Positions 51,805 through 59,770 of a DNA stretch of 64,000 bases are shown here, one piece after another. The stretch is from assembly GCF_900141825.1 (NCBI RefSeq), contig NZ_FQYQ01000008.1:62001-126000 (forward strand), read 5' to 3'. Source of the stretch: Pseudobutyrivibrio xylanivorans DSM 14809. GTDB taxonomy: Bacteria > Bacillota > Clostridia > Lachnospirales > Lachnospiraceae. The notes under the pieces are model-generated. The model searched no databases. It had not been told where the DNA came from and saw only the letters and a program-made list of their open reading frames with translations. The translations under genes were made by a program, and so were the position numbers. Every line of letters begins with the position of its first letter. The first letter of the stretch is position 1.

Positions 51805-52396
51805 GCTTAATTATTTCTTCCTTTATCATTCTAAGGGCCTGGCCTCTGTGGCTGATGGCATTCTTCTCTTCTGGGCTGATGCTTGCTGTGCTCACATCCT
51901 TATCCCAAAGATAGAAAATTGGATCATATCCAAATCCATTTTCACCCATTGGCTCCCAGCCAATATACCCCTCGATTGTACCACGGACTACCGCTTCTTT
52001 TCCATCAGGGAATACTGCTGAAACAGCGCATACGAATCTTGCGCTTCTATCCTGCTTTTCAACTCCATCAAGTCTCTCGATGAGATTTGCATTTTTTATA
52101 TCATAAGAAGTATCCTCCCCCATATATCTGGCTGAATAGATACCTGGCTCTTTGTTTAAAGCATCAATCTCTAATCCGCTATCATCTGCAAGGACTATTG
52201 CATCCTTGGCAACTGCTGCGATTGCACGAGACTTAATCAAGGAATTCTCCTCGAAAGTCTTGCCGTCCTCAACAATATCAATGTCGATTCCTGCTTCCTT
52301 CATGGTGACGATATCATATTTTTCTTCGCCGAGAATTTCTTTAATCTCTCTTAATTTGTTTTTGTTTCCTGTGGCAAAAATAATTTTAGTTTTCAT
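51785..52396 (-). CDS. rdgB: XTP/dITP pyrophosphatase (RdgB/HAM1 family)
   Basis: A 203-residue enzyme that removes non-canonical purine nucleotides. The N-terminal FATGNKNKLREIKEIL, central VLADDSGLEIDAL and GIYSARYMG, and GFGYDPIFY are signatures. It lies 7 bp after the amidase gene and overlaps the phosphoesterase gene, the frequent rdgB-yfcE pairing of Clostridia. Confidence 0.95.
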   Translation of the reverse strand: MKTKIIFATGNKNKLREIKEILGEEKYDIVTMKEAGIDIDIVEDGKTFEENSLIKSRAIAAVAKDAIVLADDSGLEIDALNKEPGIYSARYMGEDTSYDIKNANLIERLDGVEKQDRSARFVCAVSAVFPDGKEAVVRGTIEGYIGWEPMGENGFGYDPIFYLWDKDVSTASISPEEKNAISHRGQALRMIKEEIIKHENISC

Positions 52397-52403
52397 GTGT
52401 ACC

Positions 52404-53468
52404 TCAATTATATAAATATTCTACGACCGCATCATATAACGCACCCGCAGTCTTTTTCTGATATTCATTGTCCTGAAGCTTTTCAAGCTCCTTGGCATTG
52501 GTCATGAATCCTACCTCAACCAAGGCTACTGGGGCATTGGACATTCTAATAATGTAAACTTCGTCGCCCACGATTGTTCCTTTTGCTTTTGAGCCTAAAG
52601 CATTAATAAGCTTATCCAGGCACAATGCCGCAAAGCGCCTTGACTCACCAGTGGTGTCAGCGCCCTTGTACATAACCTCTGTTCCATTAATGGAAGACAT
52701 TCTACCAGACGCGGTAGAATTGTTGTGTATTGATAGGAATAGATCCGCTTCAGAATCATTTGCCAAACCAACTCTTGCTTCAAAGGATGGATTACTGTCA
52801 TCAGTCCTGGTGTAATACACACCAATATTTTTACCACTCTGTTCGAATATTCGCTTCAGCTGAAGAACAAACTGTAAATCCAAATCCTTTTCATTTACAC
52901 CCATCTTTGTGGCACCAGGCACATTTCCTCCATGACCTGCATCCACAACTACTACATAATCATATACATCATGTGGGTCAAGAAAATCTAAATAAATATA
53001 CTCGCCCTCAGATGTCATCTGCACTTCTTTAACATCATCCAGGGCAATCTCTATAACACCTATCAGGTTTTCACTGTCGTAAATAACATCAACAATATTA
53101 TCTGCGTTTCCACGCATCGGATATTTGGAAAAATAATCTTTTCCAATTCCATTTATCGTAATTGCGATATTTCGATTTACATAGTCATTAATTATTGAAA
53201 CCCCTTTACTGGTAACATTCTGAGGAAGTGTTAGTCTAATCTGATGTCCCTTTAAAATATCCTGTACTATTTCCTCTGAATCATCCTGCAATTCTTCATC
53301 TGAATTGCGAAGCATATCCATAACAGATACCCTTCCGCCAGAAAGCTTACTGTCCTGTACCTTAAGAGCAATAATGTGCATATTTGGCACATAAATAAGA
53401 AGACAGCTCATGGCAATTACCACCGCCAGGATGATAGCCGTAAAGGCCCCCAAAACCTTATTTTCCAT
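52404..53468 (-). CDS. N-acetylmuramoyl-L-alanine amidase (Amidase_3), membrane anchored
   Basis: A 354-residue zinc amidase that cuts peptide stems off peptidoglycan. An N-terminal helix (about 6-28) anchors it outside. The catalytic domain starts near residue 170 with VVVDAGHGG, then the Glu in NEKDLDL, SIHNN and the late Glu in VALVEVGFMTN. The region between (about 30-165) is unassigned and may position the enzyme in the wall. Confidence 0.92.
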   Translation of the reverse strand: MENKVLGAFTAIILAVVIAMSCLLIYVPNMHIIALKVQDSKLSGGRVSVMDMLRNSDEELQDDSEEIVQDILKGHQIRLTLPQNVTSKGVSIINDYVNRNIAITINGIGKDYFSKYPMRGNADNIVDVIYDSENLIGVIEIALDDVKEVQMTSEGEYIYLDFLDPHDVYDYVVVVDAGHGGNVPGATKMGVNEKDLDLQFVLQLKRIFEQSGKNIGVYYTRTDDSNPSFEARVGLANDSEADLFLSIHNNSTASGRMSSINGTEVMYKGADTTGESRRFAALCLDKLINALGSKAKGTIVGDEVYIIRMSNAPVALVEVGFMTNAKELEKLQDNEYQKKTAGALYDAVVEYLYN

Positions 53469-53500
53469 TACATTATCTCTCCGCTCCCTTATAGGGAAAT

Positions 53501-55234
53501 TTATTTGTCGTCCTCAAATACCTCAACGACATCATTTGCGTAGGCCTTAATACAAAGATTTGCCTTTGCAACATCCTCTACATTTTCCCAATCCAATCCA
53601 TTGTTACTGATAAAGCCCTTACCGTCTGTGATATCAACTGCCGCTGTCATTGAATCACTAACATATTCCACTGCAAGTGGGCGCTTGGTATCAGGTGTGT
53701 TGATGTAGAGAATAATGGCGAAGTTCTCTCCCTTTTCTACTGTTTTCGCCTGATTAAATTTTACAGTATAATAGCCTGCTTGGTCTACTGTTCCAGATGC
53801 AACAATTTCTTTTGATGAAAGTGTGCTTGTGTTTTTATAATCTGGAACAAAGTATATCTGATAACTTGTGTTTTTTCCCAATGCATAGAAACCAGCTGCT
53901 TCTATCTGCTGATTTGCCTCAGCTGTAAATGTATTGCAGCCGTATGCCCATTCCTTGCTATAACCAATCTGTCCAACCCAGCCGCACAAATCGCTTTGAT
54001 AAATATAATTATATGTGTTATTAGTGTCAGCCTTAACATATGAAACAGCCTGATTACCAATATTTGAATCATAGTAAGAAATGTAAAATACACCATCATC
54101 ACCAAATCCACTACCCCAACTGTTTTGACAGATGAAAGCTCCTCCGCGAGGAACTTCGGTGCTAAAATTTTCTGCTGGATATGTATCATCCCAGCCAATT
54201 ATTACTACGTCATGATTAGGCTTTTCATTTCCTGTATAGCAATATGAATTTGTATTGCGATTATAACAGCTGGATCCGTTCAGATTCGCTGTGTTAACAC
54301 TGGCGTAAATTGATGTGGAAACGCCGCCATATTTGTAAACAGCCCACTTTATATCATCAAGTTTTTCTGAATCATAAAAATGAGCTTCCTGTAAATGCAC
54401 TGAAGGTGGTGTAGTCTCTCCCGTAAGCTCCTGAATAAGACCTCCATCCTTCTCATCCTCAACAGGTCCCTGCCATGATAACAGATATGCCAATGCCATA
54501 GTGTATTCACCACCGGCAGCCTCATCCAATTGGAAGCTGTTGTTATTAATCATGGAATCAACAGAAAACTTATAATGGGATGCAGGTAAAAGTGACGACT
54601 CTAATGCCTCTAGAGATGCACACGCCCAACAGGTAGCAGTAGAGCCCTGATTTCTTATAAAGCTGACTCTGTCCACATCTCGCAAATCATAGACAAGTGG
54701 AAGCTTTGGCAGCTTGTTGATTTTGATATTAGCCGTATATGTTGAACGATCATATGAATAATCGTAGCCGAAAATATCACATAAGTCCTTTAGTCCTACG
54801 TACATCCTGCCGGTATGCATTGATGGTTTGATAGCCAAATCCATATCATTGCCATTTGCAGTGGCTGTCTTATTATCCACAAGAAACTCATAGATATTAT
54901 TAGAAACTTGAACCACAGCACAATTCTCGTCTTCCATAAAGGCAGAACCACCTAATGTGCTGCGAATGAACTCCAGTGAGCCAACAGGATTCAACCTGTC
55001 ATCCAAAATAGCCTCCTGCTCATAACTAGAGTAGAGATTATCATTAATGTAGAGTCTCAGTTTACCTGAGTCATTAAGATTTTTAGACATTAAAGGATAC
55101 AGCACGTCTTCATTTAAAGTTGCTCCTCTAAATGAATCGACGGCTGCATACCTGTCATTCCAATTATTCATTTTTCCAAACACGGTGATTGCAATAATTA
55201 AGAGAAACACCGTAAATCTTTTGGAAAGTTTCAT
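53501..55234 (-). CDS. Secreted papain-like (C1 family) peptidase with stalk domain
   Basis: A 577-residue secreted protein: signal peptide (about 1-20), a copper-amine-oxidase-N-like stalk domain (about 60-172), a C1 peptidase domain (about 178-420) and a C-terminal lectin-like beta domain. The catalytic residues are C202 in STATCWACAS, His in NHDVVIIGWDD and Asn in CQNSWGSGFGDDG. It starts 3 bp after the methyltransferase gene and precedes the amidase by 32 bp. It probably degrades or remodels surface or food proteins. Confidence 0.9.
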   Translation of the reverse strand: MKLSKRFTVFLLIIAITVFGKMNNWNDRYAAVDSFRGATLNEDVLYPLMSKNLNDSGKLRLYINDNLYSSYEQEAILDDRLNPVGSLEFIRSTLGGSAFMEDENCAVVQVSNNIYEFLVDNKTATANGNDMDLAIKPSMHTGRMYVGLKDLCDIFGYDYSYDRSTYTANIKINKLPKLPLVYDLRDVDRVSFIRNQGSTATCWACASLEALESSLLPASHYKFSVDSMINNNSFQLDEAAGGEYTMALAYLLSWQGPVEDEKDGGLIQELTGETTPPSVHLQEAHFYDSEKLDDIKWAVYKYGGVSTSIYASVNTANLNGSSCYNRNTNSYCYTGNEKPNHDVVIIGWDDTYPAENFSTEVPRGGAFICQNSWGSGFGDDGVFYISYYDSNIGNQAVSYVKADTNNTYNYIYQSDLCGWVGQIGYSKEWAYGCNTFTAEANQQIEAAGFYALGKNTSYQIYFVPDYKNTSTLSSKEIVASGTVDQAGYYTVKFNQAKTVEKGENFAIILYINTPDTKRPLAVEYVSDSMTAAVDITDGKGFISNNGLDWENVEDVAKANLCIKAYANDVVEVFEDDK

Positions 55235-55237
55235 CTT

Positions 55238-56386
55238 CTAGTCCTTTTTCTTAGGCTTTGGTCCAAGGAACTGATAAAAATATGTCTTTATCATTCCGTT
55301 ATATATCTTGCGATTCTTGTCTGCTTTTCTTCCAATTGACTTTGGCGCATCTTCGTAGCTGGTAATTACATACATTGACCAACTATCAAGGCCTGCATAG
55401 GCTTTTCCAAGCTTGCCATAAATCTCCGGCAAATTTTTTTTATCTTCAAGACGCTCTCCATAAGGAGGATTGGTCAAAATAAATCCATATTTCTTAGGGT
55501 GACTTAATGCACCAACATCTCTAACCTGGAAGTGAATCATATGGTCAACTCCAGCCTGCTTAGCATTAAGGCGTGCGATTTTAACCATATCAGGATCAAT
55601 ATCAAATCCCTGAAGGTCGCACTCTACTGATGTATCAACTTCTTCTCTTGCTTCATCCAAAAGCTCATTCCAAAGCTTTGGCGAAATAAGATTTGTCCAA
55701 TCCATAGAGGTAAAATCTCTATTAAGACCAGGTGCGATATTTGCAGCAATCATGGCTGCTTCAATCAAAAATGTACCTGAGCCACAGAATGGATCCACCA
55801 AAATTCTGTCAGCACGCCATGGTGTTAGCTGAATAAGTGCTGCAGCCATAGTCTCAGAAAGTGGCGCCTTGCTGGTGTATGTACGATAGCCTCTCTTGTG
55901 AAGCGGTGTTCCTGTGGAATCAAGTGTAACAACAACATCATCCTTTAATAAGAAGATTCGAACAGGATAATCTGCCCCATCTTCCTTAAACCACTGAACG
56001 TCATAATATGTCTTCATGCGCTCAACCATTGCCTTTTTTGCAATGGACTGAATATCTGTAAGGGAAAAAAGCTTACTCTTTACAGATGTAGCCTTTGTAA
56101 CCCAGAATTTACCATTCTCAGGAATATACTCCTCCCATGGCAGAGCCTTAATTCCCTGGAAAAGCTCCTCAAATGTGGTAGCGTGAAAACGGCCCACTTC
56201 TACAAGGACTCTTTCCGCTGTACGCAAATGGATATTTGCGCGACAAACAGCCTCGGCATCACCTGTGAAAGTCACTCTTCCATCTGTAACCTCTGTAATG
56301 TCGTAGCCCAAATCATAAATTTCTCTTTTTAATGGTGCCTCAAGTCCAAAGTGACATGGGCAACTAATGGTAAATGTTTTTGGCAA
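55238..56386 (-). CDS. THUMP-domain 23S rRNA (guanine-N2) methyltransferase, RlmL type
   Basis: A 382-residue methyltransferase. A ferredoxin-like and THUMP region (about 1-155: CPCHFGLEAPLKREIYDLGY) precedes the Rossmann-fold domain with DPFCGSGTFLIEAAMIAANIAPG, the SAM site FDIDPDMVKIARLNAKQAG and the catalytic TNPPYGERL. This matches the YpsC/RlmL N-terminal family, which makes m2G2445. It is the first gene of a six-gene leftward operon. Confidence 0.93.
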   Translation of the reverse strand: MPKTFTISCPCHFGLEAPLKREIYDLGYDITEVTDGRVTFTGDAEAVCRANIHLRTAERVLVEVGRFHATTFEELFQGIKALPWEEYIPENGKFWVTKATSVKSKLFSLTDIQSIAKKAMVERMKTYYDVQWFKEDGADYPVRIFLLKDDVVVTLDSTGTPLHKRGYRTYTSKAPLSETMAAALIQLTPWRADRILVDPFCGSGTFLIEAAMIAANIAPGLNRDFTSMDWTNLISPKLWNELLDEAREEVDTSVECDLQGFDIDPDMVKIARLNAKQAGVDHMIHFQVRDVGALSHPKKYGFILTNPPYGERLEDKKNLPEIYGKLGKAYAGLDSWSMYVITSYEDAPKSIGRKADKNRKIYNGMIKTYFYQFLGPKPKKKD

Positions 56387-56456
56387 TTCTAAATCTCCTA
56401 TTACTTAACTAACTAAAAATATCTTAGACTAGATGATATCTTTTTTCAACTTTTCC

Positions 56457-56485
56457 TTGCATTAGTCGATTAACTATATTATAAT
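56457..56485 (+). promoter_or_regulatory. Strong promoter of a putative small RNA
   Basis: TTGCAT (56457-56462), exactly 17 nt and TATAAT (56480-56485) on the plus strand, in a region where both neighbours are on the minus strand. The start would be near 56492. Confidence 0.7.
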
Positions 56486-56491
56486 CACAAC

Positions 56492-56575
56492 CATGATAAG
56501 GAGTTTCCTTATCATACCCTTATTAATTATTTATACTCCCCTCAAAAAGACCGAAAACTCGGTCTTTTTCTTTTA
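56492..56575 (+). ncRNA. Candidate small regulatory RNA of about 84 nt
   Basis: The predicted transcript begins with a perfect hairpin, ATGATAAGGA-GTT-TCCTTATCAT (56493-56515), continues with a single-stranded AU-rich linker containing CTCCCCTC, and ends in a strong terminator, AAAAAGACCG and CGGTCTTTTT with a U tail (56544-56574). No ORF with a start fits. The C-rich patch could pair with ribosome binding sites of target mRNAs, as UCCC motifs do in other Firmicute sRNAs. The terminator may also serve in the reverse direction. Confidence 0.65.
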
Positions 56576-56642
56576 CCCCTCTGAGTTAATACTCAGGTGT
56601 CTTATACACACCAGGTTTTCCAGTTTCCGTTGCATACAATTA

Positions 56643-56668
56643 AAAAGGGCTACACTACGTAACCCTTA
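56643..56668 (-). terminator. Terminator of the CheY-like gene
   Basis: AAGGGTTAC and GTAGCCCTT (minus sense) pair with one mismatch and are followed by TTTTTA, about 20 bp after the stop at 56687. Confidence 0.75.
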
Positions 56669-56686
56669 TAAATCCATATTTAATAA

Positions 56687-57070
56687 TTACATAAAATGCG
56701 ATAACGCTTCTGCAAATCTAGCCTCATCAAAAGGTTTAATAACAAAATCTTTGGCGCCAGCTTCAATGGCTTCAATAACGTAACACTTCTGGCCCATAGC
56801 ACTTACCACAAGAATCTTTGCATCTGGGTCATATTCCTTAATCTGCTTAATAGCATCAATACCATTAGAACTACGACCAACTGTATGTCCATCAACAGTC
56901 ATCGTGATGTCCATAGTTACTATATCAGGCTTAAACTCTTTGTATTTCTCCACTGCCCCATCACTACAGTCAGCTTCAGCTACAACAGTACAGCCATTTC
57001 TTTCCACTTCGTTTCGGACTACCGCTCGCATAAATCGGGAGTCGTCCACTATCAAAACTGTTTTGCCCAA
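56687..57070 (-). CDS. CheY-like single-domain response regulator
   Basis: A 127-residue receiver domain: acidic pair D9-D10 in VLIVDDSRFMR, phospho-acceptor D54 (IVTMDITM), Ser in LVVSAMGQ and Lys in FVIKPFDEARF. An insertion of about eight residues (VDGHTVGRSSN) follows D54. No output domain is present. An ATG at 57079 touches GGAGG directly, so the TTG at 57070, 9 nt from it, is the better start. No chemotaxis genes are next to it. Confidence 0.85.
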   Translation of the reverse strand: MGKTVLIVDDSRFMRAVVRNEVERNGCTVVAEADCSDGAVEKYKEFKPDIVTMDITMTVDGHTVGRSSNGIDAIKQIKEYDPDAKILVVSAMGQKCYVIEAIEAGAKDFVIKPFDEARFAEALSHFM

Positions 57071-57218
57071 AGCAAGCATCCTCCTTATTCCTATTGTTAA
57101 TTAGGATGTGTGGTTATATTATAGCATACTAACCGCCGAACTAGTTATGAACTTTATGTTAACTATTGGTGTATATGGGGATTATTACGTCCATTGTAAC
57201 AAGATTTAGCGGCAATTT

Positions 57219-58220
57219 TTAGCAGATACGTGGCAATCCTTCTCCTTGAAGAATATCAAGGAAGCGTCTTCCACCTATCTCTGTTTTCATTATAAGAGCT
57301 CCTATTTCTGACTGGTCATCAGGTGCATTGACAGAACCTATCATGCATGCATTCTCTCCATATTTACTGCTTTTTATAATCTGCACCGCCTGTGGGCCAT
57401 ATTCCTTTGGAACAATAGCTACAAGCTTTCCTTCATTTCCCATATACAGCGGATCTAAACCTAAGAGTCCACAGAAGGATTTCACCTGGGGATTCACTGG
57501 AAGCTTTTCCTGTAAAATATCAAATCTTAGACCACTGGCAAGTGCTAATTCCTTTAATACTGTGGCAAGCCCTCCTCTGGTCACATCTCTTAGAACATGA
57601 ACTGGGATGTGATTCTCTATCAATTTTCCAACCATCTCCTGAAGAGGTGCGTTATCACTTTGGATTGTATTTTTTATACCCATGCGCTGACTTAGAACTG
57701 TGGCATGATGATCTCCCACATTTCCAGAAACGATAATAACATCATCTGGGCTGGCATTCTTAGCCTTAATATCCACATCGTTTGGGACAAATCCAACTCC
57801 TGCTGTATTAATGTAAATTCCACCGTCGCCTTCAATAACCTTTGTGTCTCCGGCAACAATTTTTACACCTGCTTCATTGGCGGTATCAGCCATTGATTTT
57901 ACTATACGGCGAAGGAGCTCCACATCTGCTCCTTCTTCAAGGATGAAACCACAGGTAATGTATTTGGGAACAGCACCTCTCATGCAGAGGTCATTCACTG
58001 TACCGCAGATACACAGACGTCCAATATCTCCCCCTGGAAATTCCAGCGGTGTGACCACAAAACTGTCTGTTGTCATGGCAATTGTGCCGTTACCTGGAAC
58101 AACTGCTGCATCCTCCATCTCTGAAAGAACATCACTATTAAACTGCGATTCAAAAATTTCTCTTATCAATTCCCCAGTAGCACGACCACCAGAGCCATGC
58201 TCCATAATTATCTTCTCCAT
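57219..58220 (-). CDS. hypE: Hydrogenase maturation protein HypE
   Basis: A 333-residue PurM-like protein that, with HypF, makes the cyanide ligands of the NiFe site. The C-terminal PRIC with the thiocyanate-carrying Cys is intact. Other signs are EHGSGGRATGELI, MTTDSFVVTPLEFPGGDIG and DVTRGGLATVLKEL. It overlaps hypD by 13 nt. Confidence 0.97.
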   Translation of the reverse strand: MEKIIMEHGSGGRATGELIREIFESQFNSDVLSEMEDAAVVPGNGTIAMTTDSFVVTPLEFPGGDIGRLCICGTVNDLCMRGAVPKYITCGFILEEGADVELLRRIVKSMADTANEAGVKIVAGDTKVIEGDGGIYINTAGVGFVPNDVDIKAKNASPDDVIIVSGNVGDHHATVLSQRMGIKNTIQSDNAPLQEMVGKLIENHIPVHVLRDVTRGGLATVLKELALASGLRFDILQEKLPVNPQVKSFCGLLGLDPLYMGNEGKLVAIVPKEYGPQAVQIIKSSKYGENACMIGSVNAPDDQSEIGALIMKTEIGGRRFLDILQGEGLPRIC

Positions 58221-59245
58221 GCGTTAAAACAACTTCCTTCCTCTGACACCATACATGCCCCCTGTGGTGACATTGGTGTGCAGATTTTTCCAAAAAGTGG
58301 GCAGTCGACAGGCTTTGCCTTGCCCATAAGAATTTCTCCACACTTGCAGGCTTTATTCTTTTTGTTATCCACATCAAGCCCCTTACTTCCTGCATCAAAA
58401 TGTTTATATTCTTCCCTGAGTAGTAAGCCTGATTTTGGGATGATACCCATACCGCGCCACGCCACATCTGCCGGCTCAAAATATTTTTCTAACTGGCTTT
58501 CAATAATAGGATTTTTATCCTGGGCCACAACTGAGGTGTAGAAATTCTTTACTATATTTTCTTTATTTAATACCATCTGGGTCAGTCCATAAATGGCAAT
58601 AACAAGCTCTTTTGCCCCGAAGCCAGAAACCGCAAACGGAATCTGATATTTTTCTGCAAGCTCATTAAAATAATCTGCTCCTGTCACTGCACACACATGT
58701 CCCGGGGCAATAAATCCATCAATCTCTGCTCCATTATCACAGAGATACGAGATAGCTCCTGGCATGGTTTTCAGTGCGGTAAGAAGCTGGATGTTCGTGA
58801 TCCCCTGGGCTATGGCATTATCCAAAAGTAGTGTATAAACCGGCGCTGTAGTCTCAAATCCCACAGCAGCGAATACGTATTTACGATATGGATTATTCTT
58901 TGCAAGAGCAAGCACATCCATTGGAGAATATACCATCTCAACACTTCCGCCGCGGCCCTTTGCCTCGTTCAGGCTCTCTCGTGAGCCCGGCACTCTAAGT
59001 AAGTCTCCAAATGTAGCTACTGTAGTGTCTGACTGAAGGCTAAGCTCTATCAATTTATCAATGTATGCTGTAGGAGTGACGCACACGGGGCATCCAGGCC
59101 CTGACAGCAATTCAATCTTTGGTGATAATACATCTCTTATTCCGTGAGTGGCGATAGCGTGAGTGTGACTACCGCAGACTTCCATGAGGCGGATTTTTTC
59201 GCCGTCGTAGTCTCTCAAAAAATCTATAAGCTGTGGTAATTCCAT
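58208..59245 (-). CDS. hypD: Hydrogenase maturation protein HypD
   Basis: A 345-residue iron-sulfur protein forming the Fe(CN)2CO unit with HypC. Conserved motifs are LMEVCGSHTHAIATHGI, LSGPGCPVC, AVGFETTAP, PGHVCAV and the C-terminal cluster cysteines (CKCGEILMG, CPLFGKICTPMSPQGACMVSEEGSC). The ATG overlaps the hypC stop. Confidence 0.97.
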   Translation of the reverse strand: MELPQLIDFLRDYDGEKIRLMEVCGSHTHAIATHGIRDVLSPKIELLSGPGCPVCVTPTAYIDKLIELSLQSDTTVATFGDLLRVPGSRESLNEAKGRGGSVEMVYSPMDVLALAKNNPYRKYVFAAVGFETTAPVYTLLLDNAIAQGITNIQLLTALKTMPGAISYLCDNGAEIDGFIAPGHVCAVTGADYFNELAEKYQIPFAVSGFGAKELVIAIYGLTQMVLNKENIVKNFYTSVVAQDKNPIIESQLEKYFEPADVAWRGMGIIPKSGLLLREEYKHFDAGSKGLDVDNKKNKACKCGEILMGKAKPVDCPLFGKICTPMSPQGACMVSEEGSCFNAWRR

Positions 59246-59454
59246 TAGGCTTCCAAGCCTCCCATCAGCTCCATGATTTCTTCTGCTTCGTCCTTTTTCA
59301 AAGTCTGAATCACACAGCCTGCGTGAACCAAAGCGTAATCCCCCTCTTTTACATTAACAAGTCCGGCGTAGGCTTCCACTTCATTTCCATTGAAATCCAC
59401 GGTAACCTTCCCGTCCTTTAATTTCTTAACTAAACCTGGTATTGCAACACACAT
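59245..59454 (-). CDS. hypC: Hydrogenase maturation chaperone HypC
   Basis: A 69-residue chaperone with the essential N-terminal Cys (MCVAIPG). It binds the iron ligand complex on HypD and the hydrogenase large subunit. It is the first gene of a hypC-D-E operon. The 300-bp region upstream contains a strongly structured element. Confidence 0.95.
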   Translation of the reverse strand: MCVAIPGLVKKLKDGKVTVDFNGNEVEAYAGLVNVKEGDYALVHAGCVIQTLKKDEAEEIMELMGGLEA

Positions 59455-59468
59455 TATGATTACATCAT

Positions 59469-59660
59469 GTTACTATTCACAGTTATAAATATTTAATGAG
59501 AGTTATTGTCAAGCTTGCTTGTAAGATAACACTCATTAAATATTTTTATACTGGAATCAGTGACTCCCCCTACATGAATAATGTTAGGTGCCCTAGCACC
59601 GAGAAAGAAGTCTGAAAGACTTTCATTATGAATGTAGGTGGAGTTACTGTGAATAGTAAC
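59469..59660. repeat. Multibranched palindromic element before hypC
   Basis: The outer arms GTTACTATTCACAGT (59469-59483) and ACTGTGAATAGTAAC (59646-59660) are a perfect 15-bp inverted repeat. Inside are a hairpin of AAATATTTAATGAG/CTCATTAAATATTT (14 bp, plus GTTAT/ATAAC) and a second with 17-nt arms at 59559-59575 and 59632-59648 (15 of 17 paired) carrying further small hairpins. The second overlaps the outer arm by 3 nt, so the two may exclude each other. It could be a leader RNA of hypCDE or an inserted mobile palindrome. Confidence 0.75.
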
Positions 59661-59708
59661 TACCCCCTTTTCTATTACTCGTGCCTTTTATTTTATCACT
59701 GTGAATGC

Positions 59709-59742
59709 AGAAAAAAAAGGCTCTTGGCAACGCCAAGAGCCC
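59709..59742 (-). terminator. Terminator of the secreted-protein gene
   Basis: GGCTCTTGGC and GCCAAGAGCC form a 10-bp stem with an AAC loop and a run of eight T on the minus strand, 30 bp after the stop at 59771. Confidence 0.92.
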
Positions 59743-59770
59743 TTGTTTCTAAATACCTTAATTGATTATA

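Noticed and set aside
56493-56783. 96-residue open frame on the plus strand
   Set aside because: It starts inside the predicted hairpin RNA, runs through two terminators and overlaps the CheY-like gene; protein composition is unnatural.
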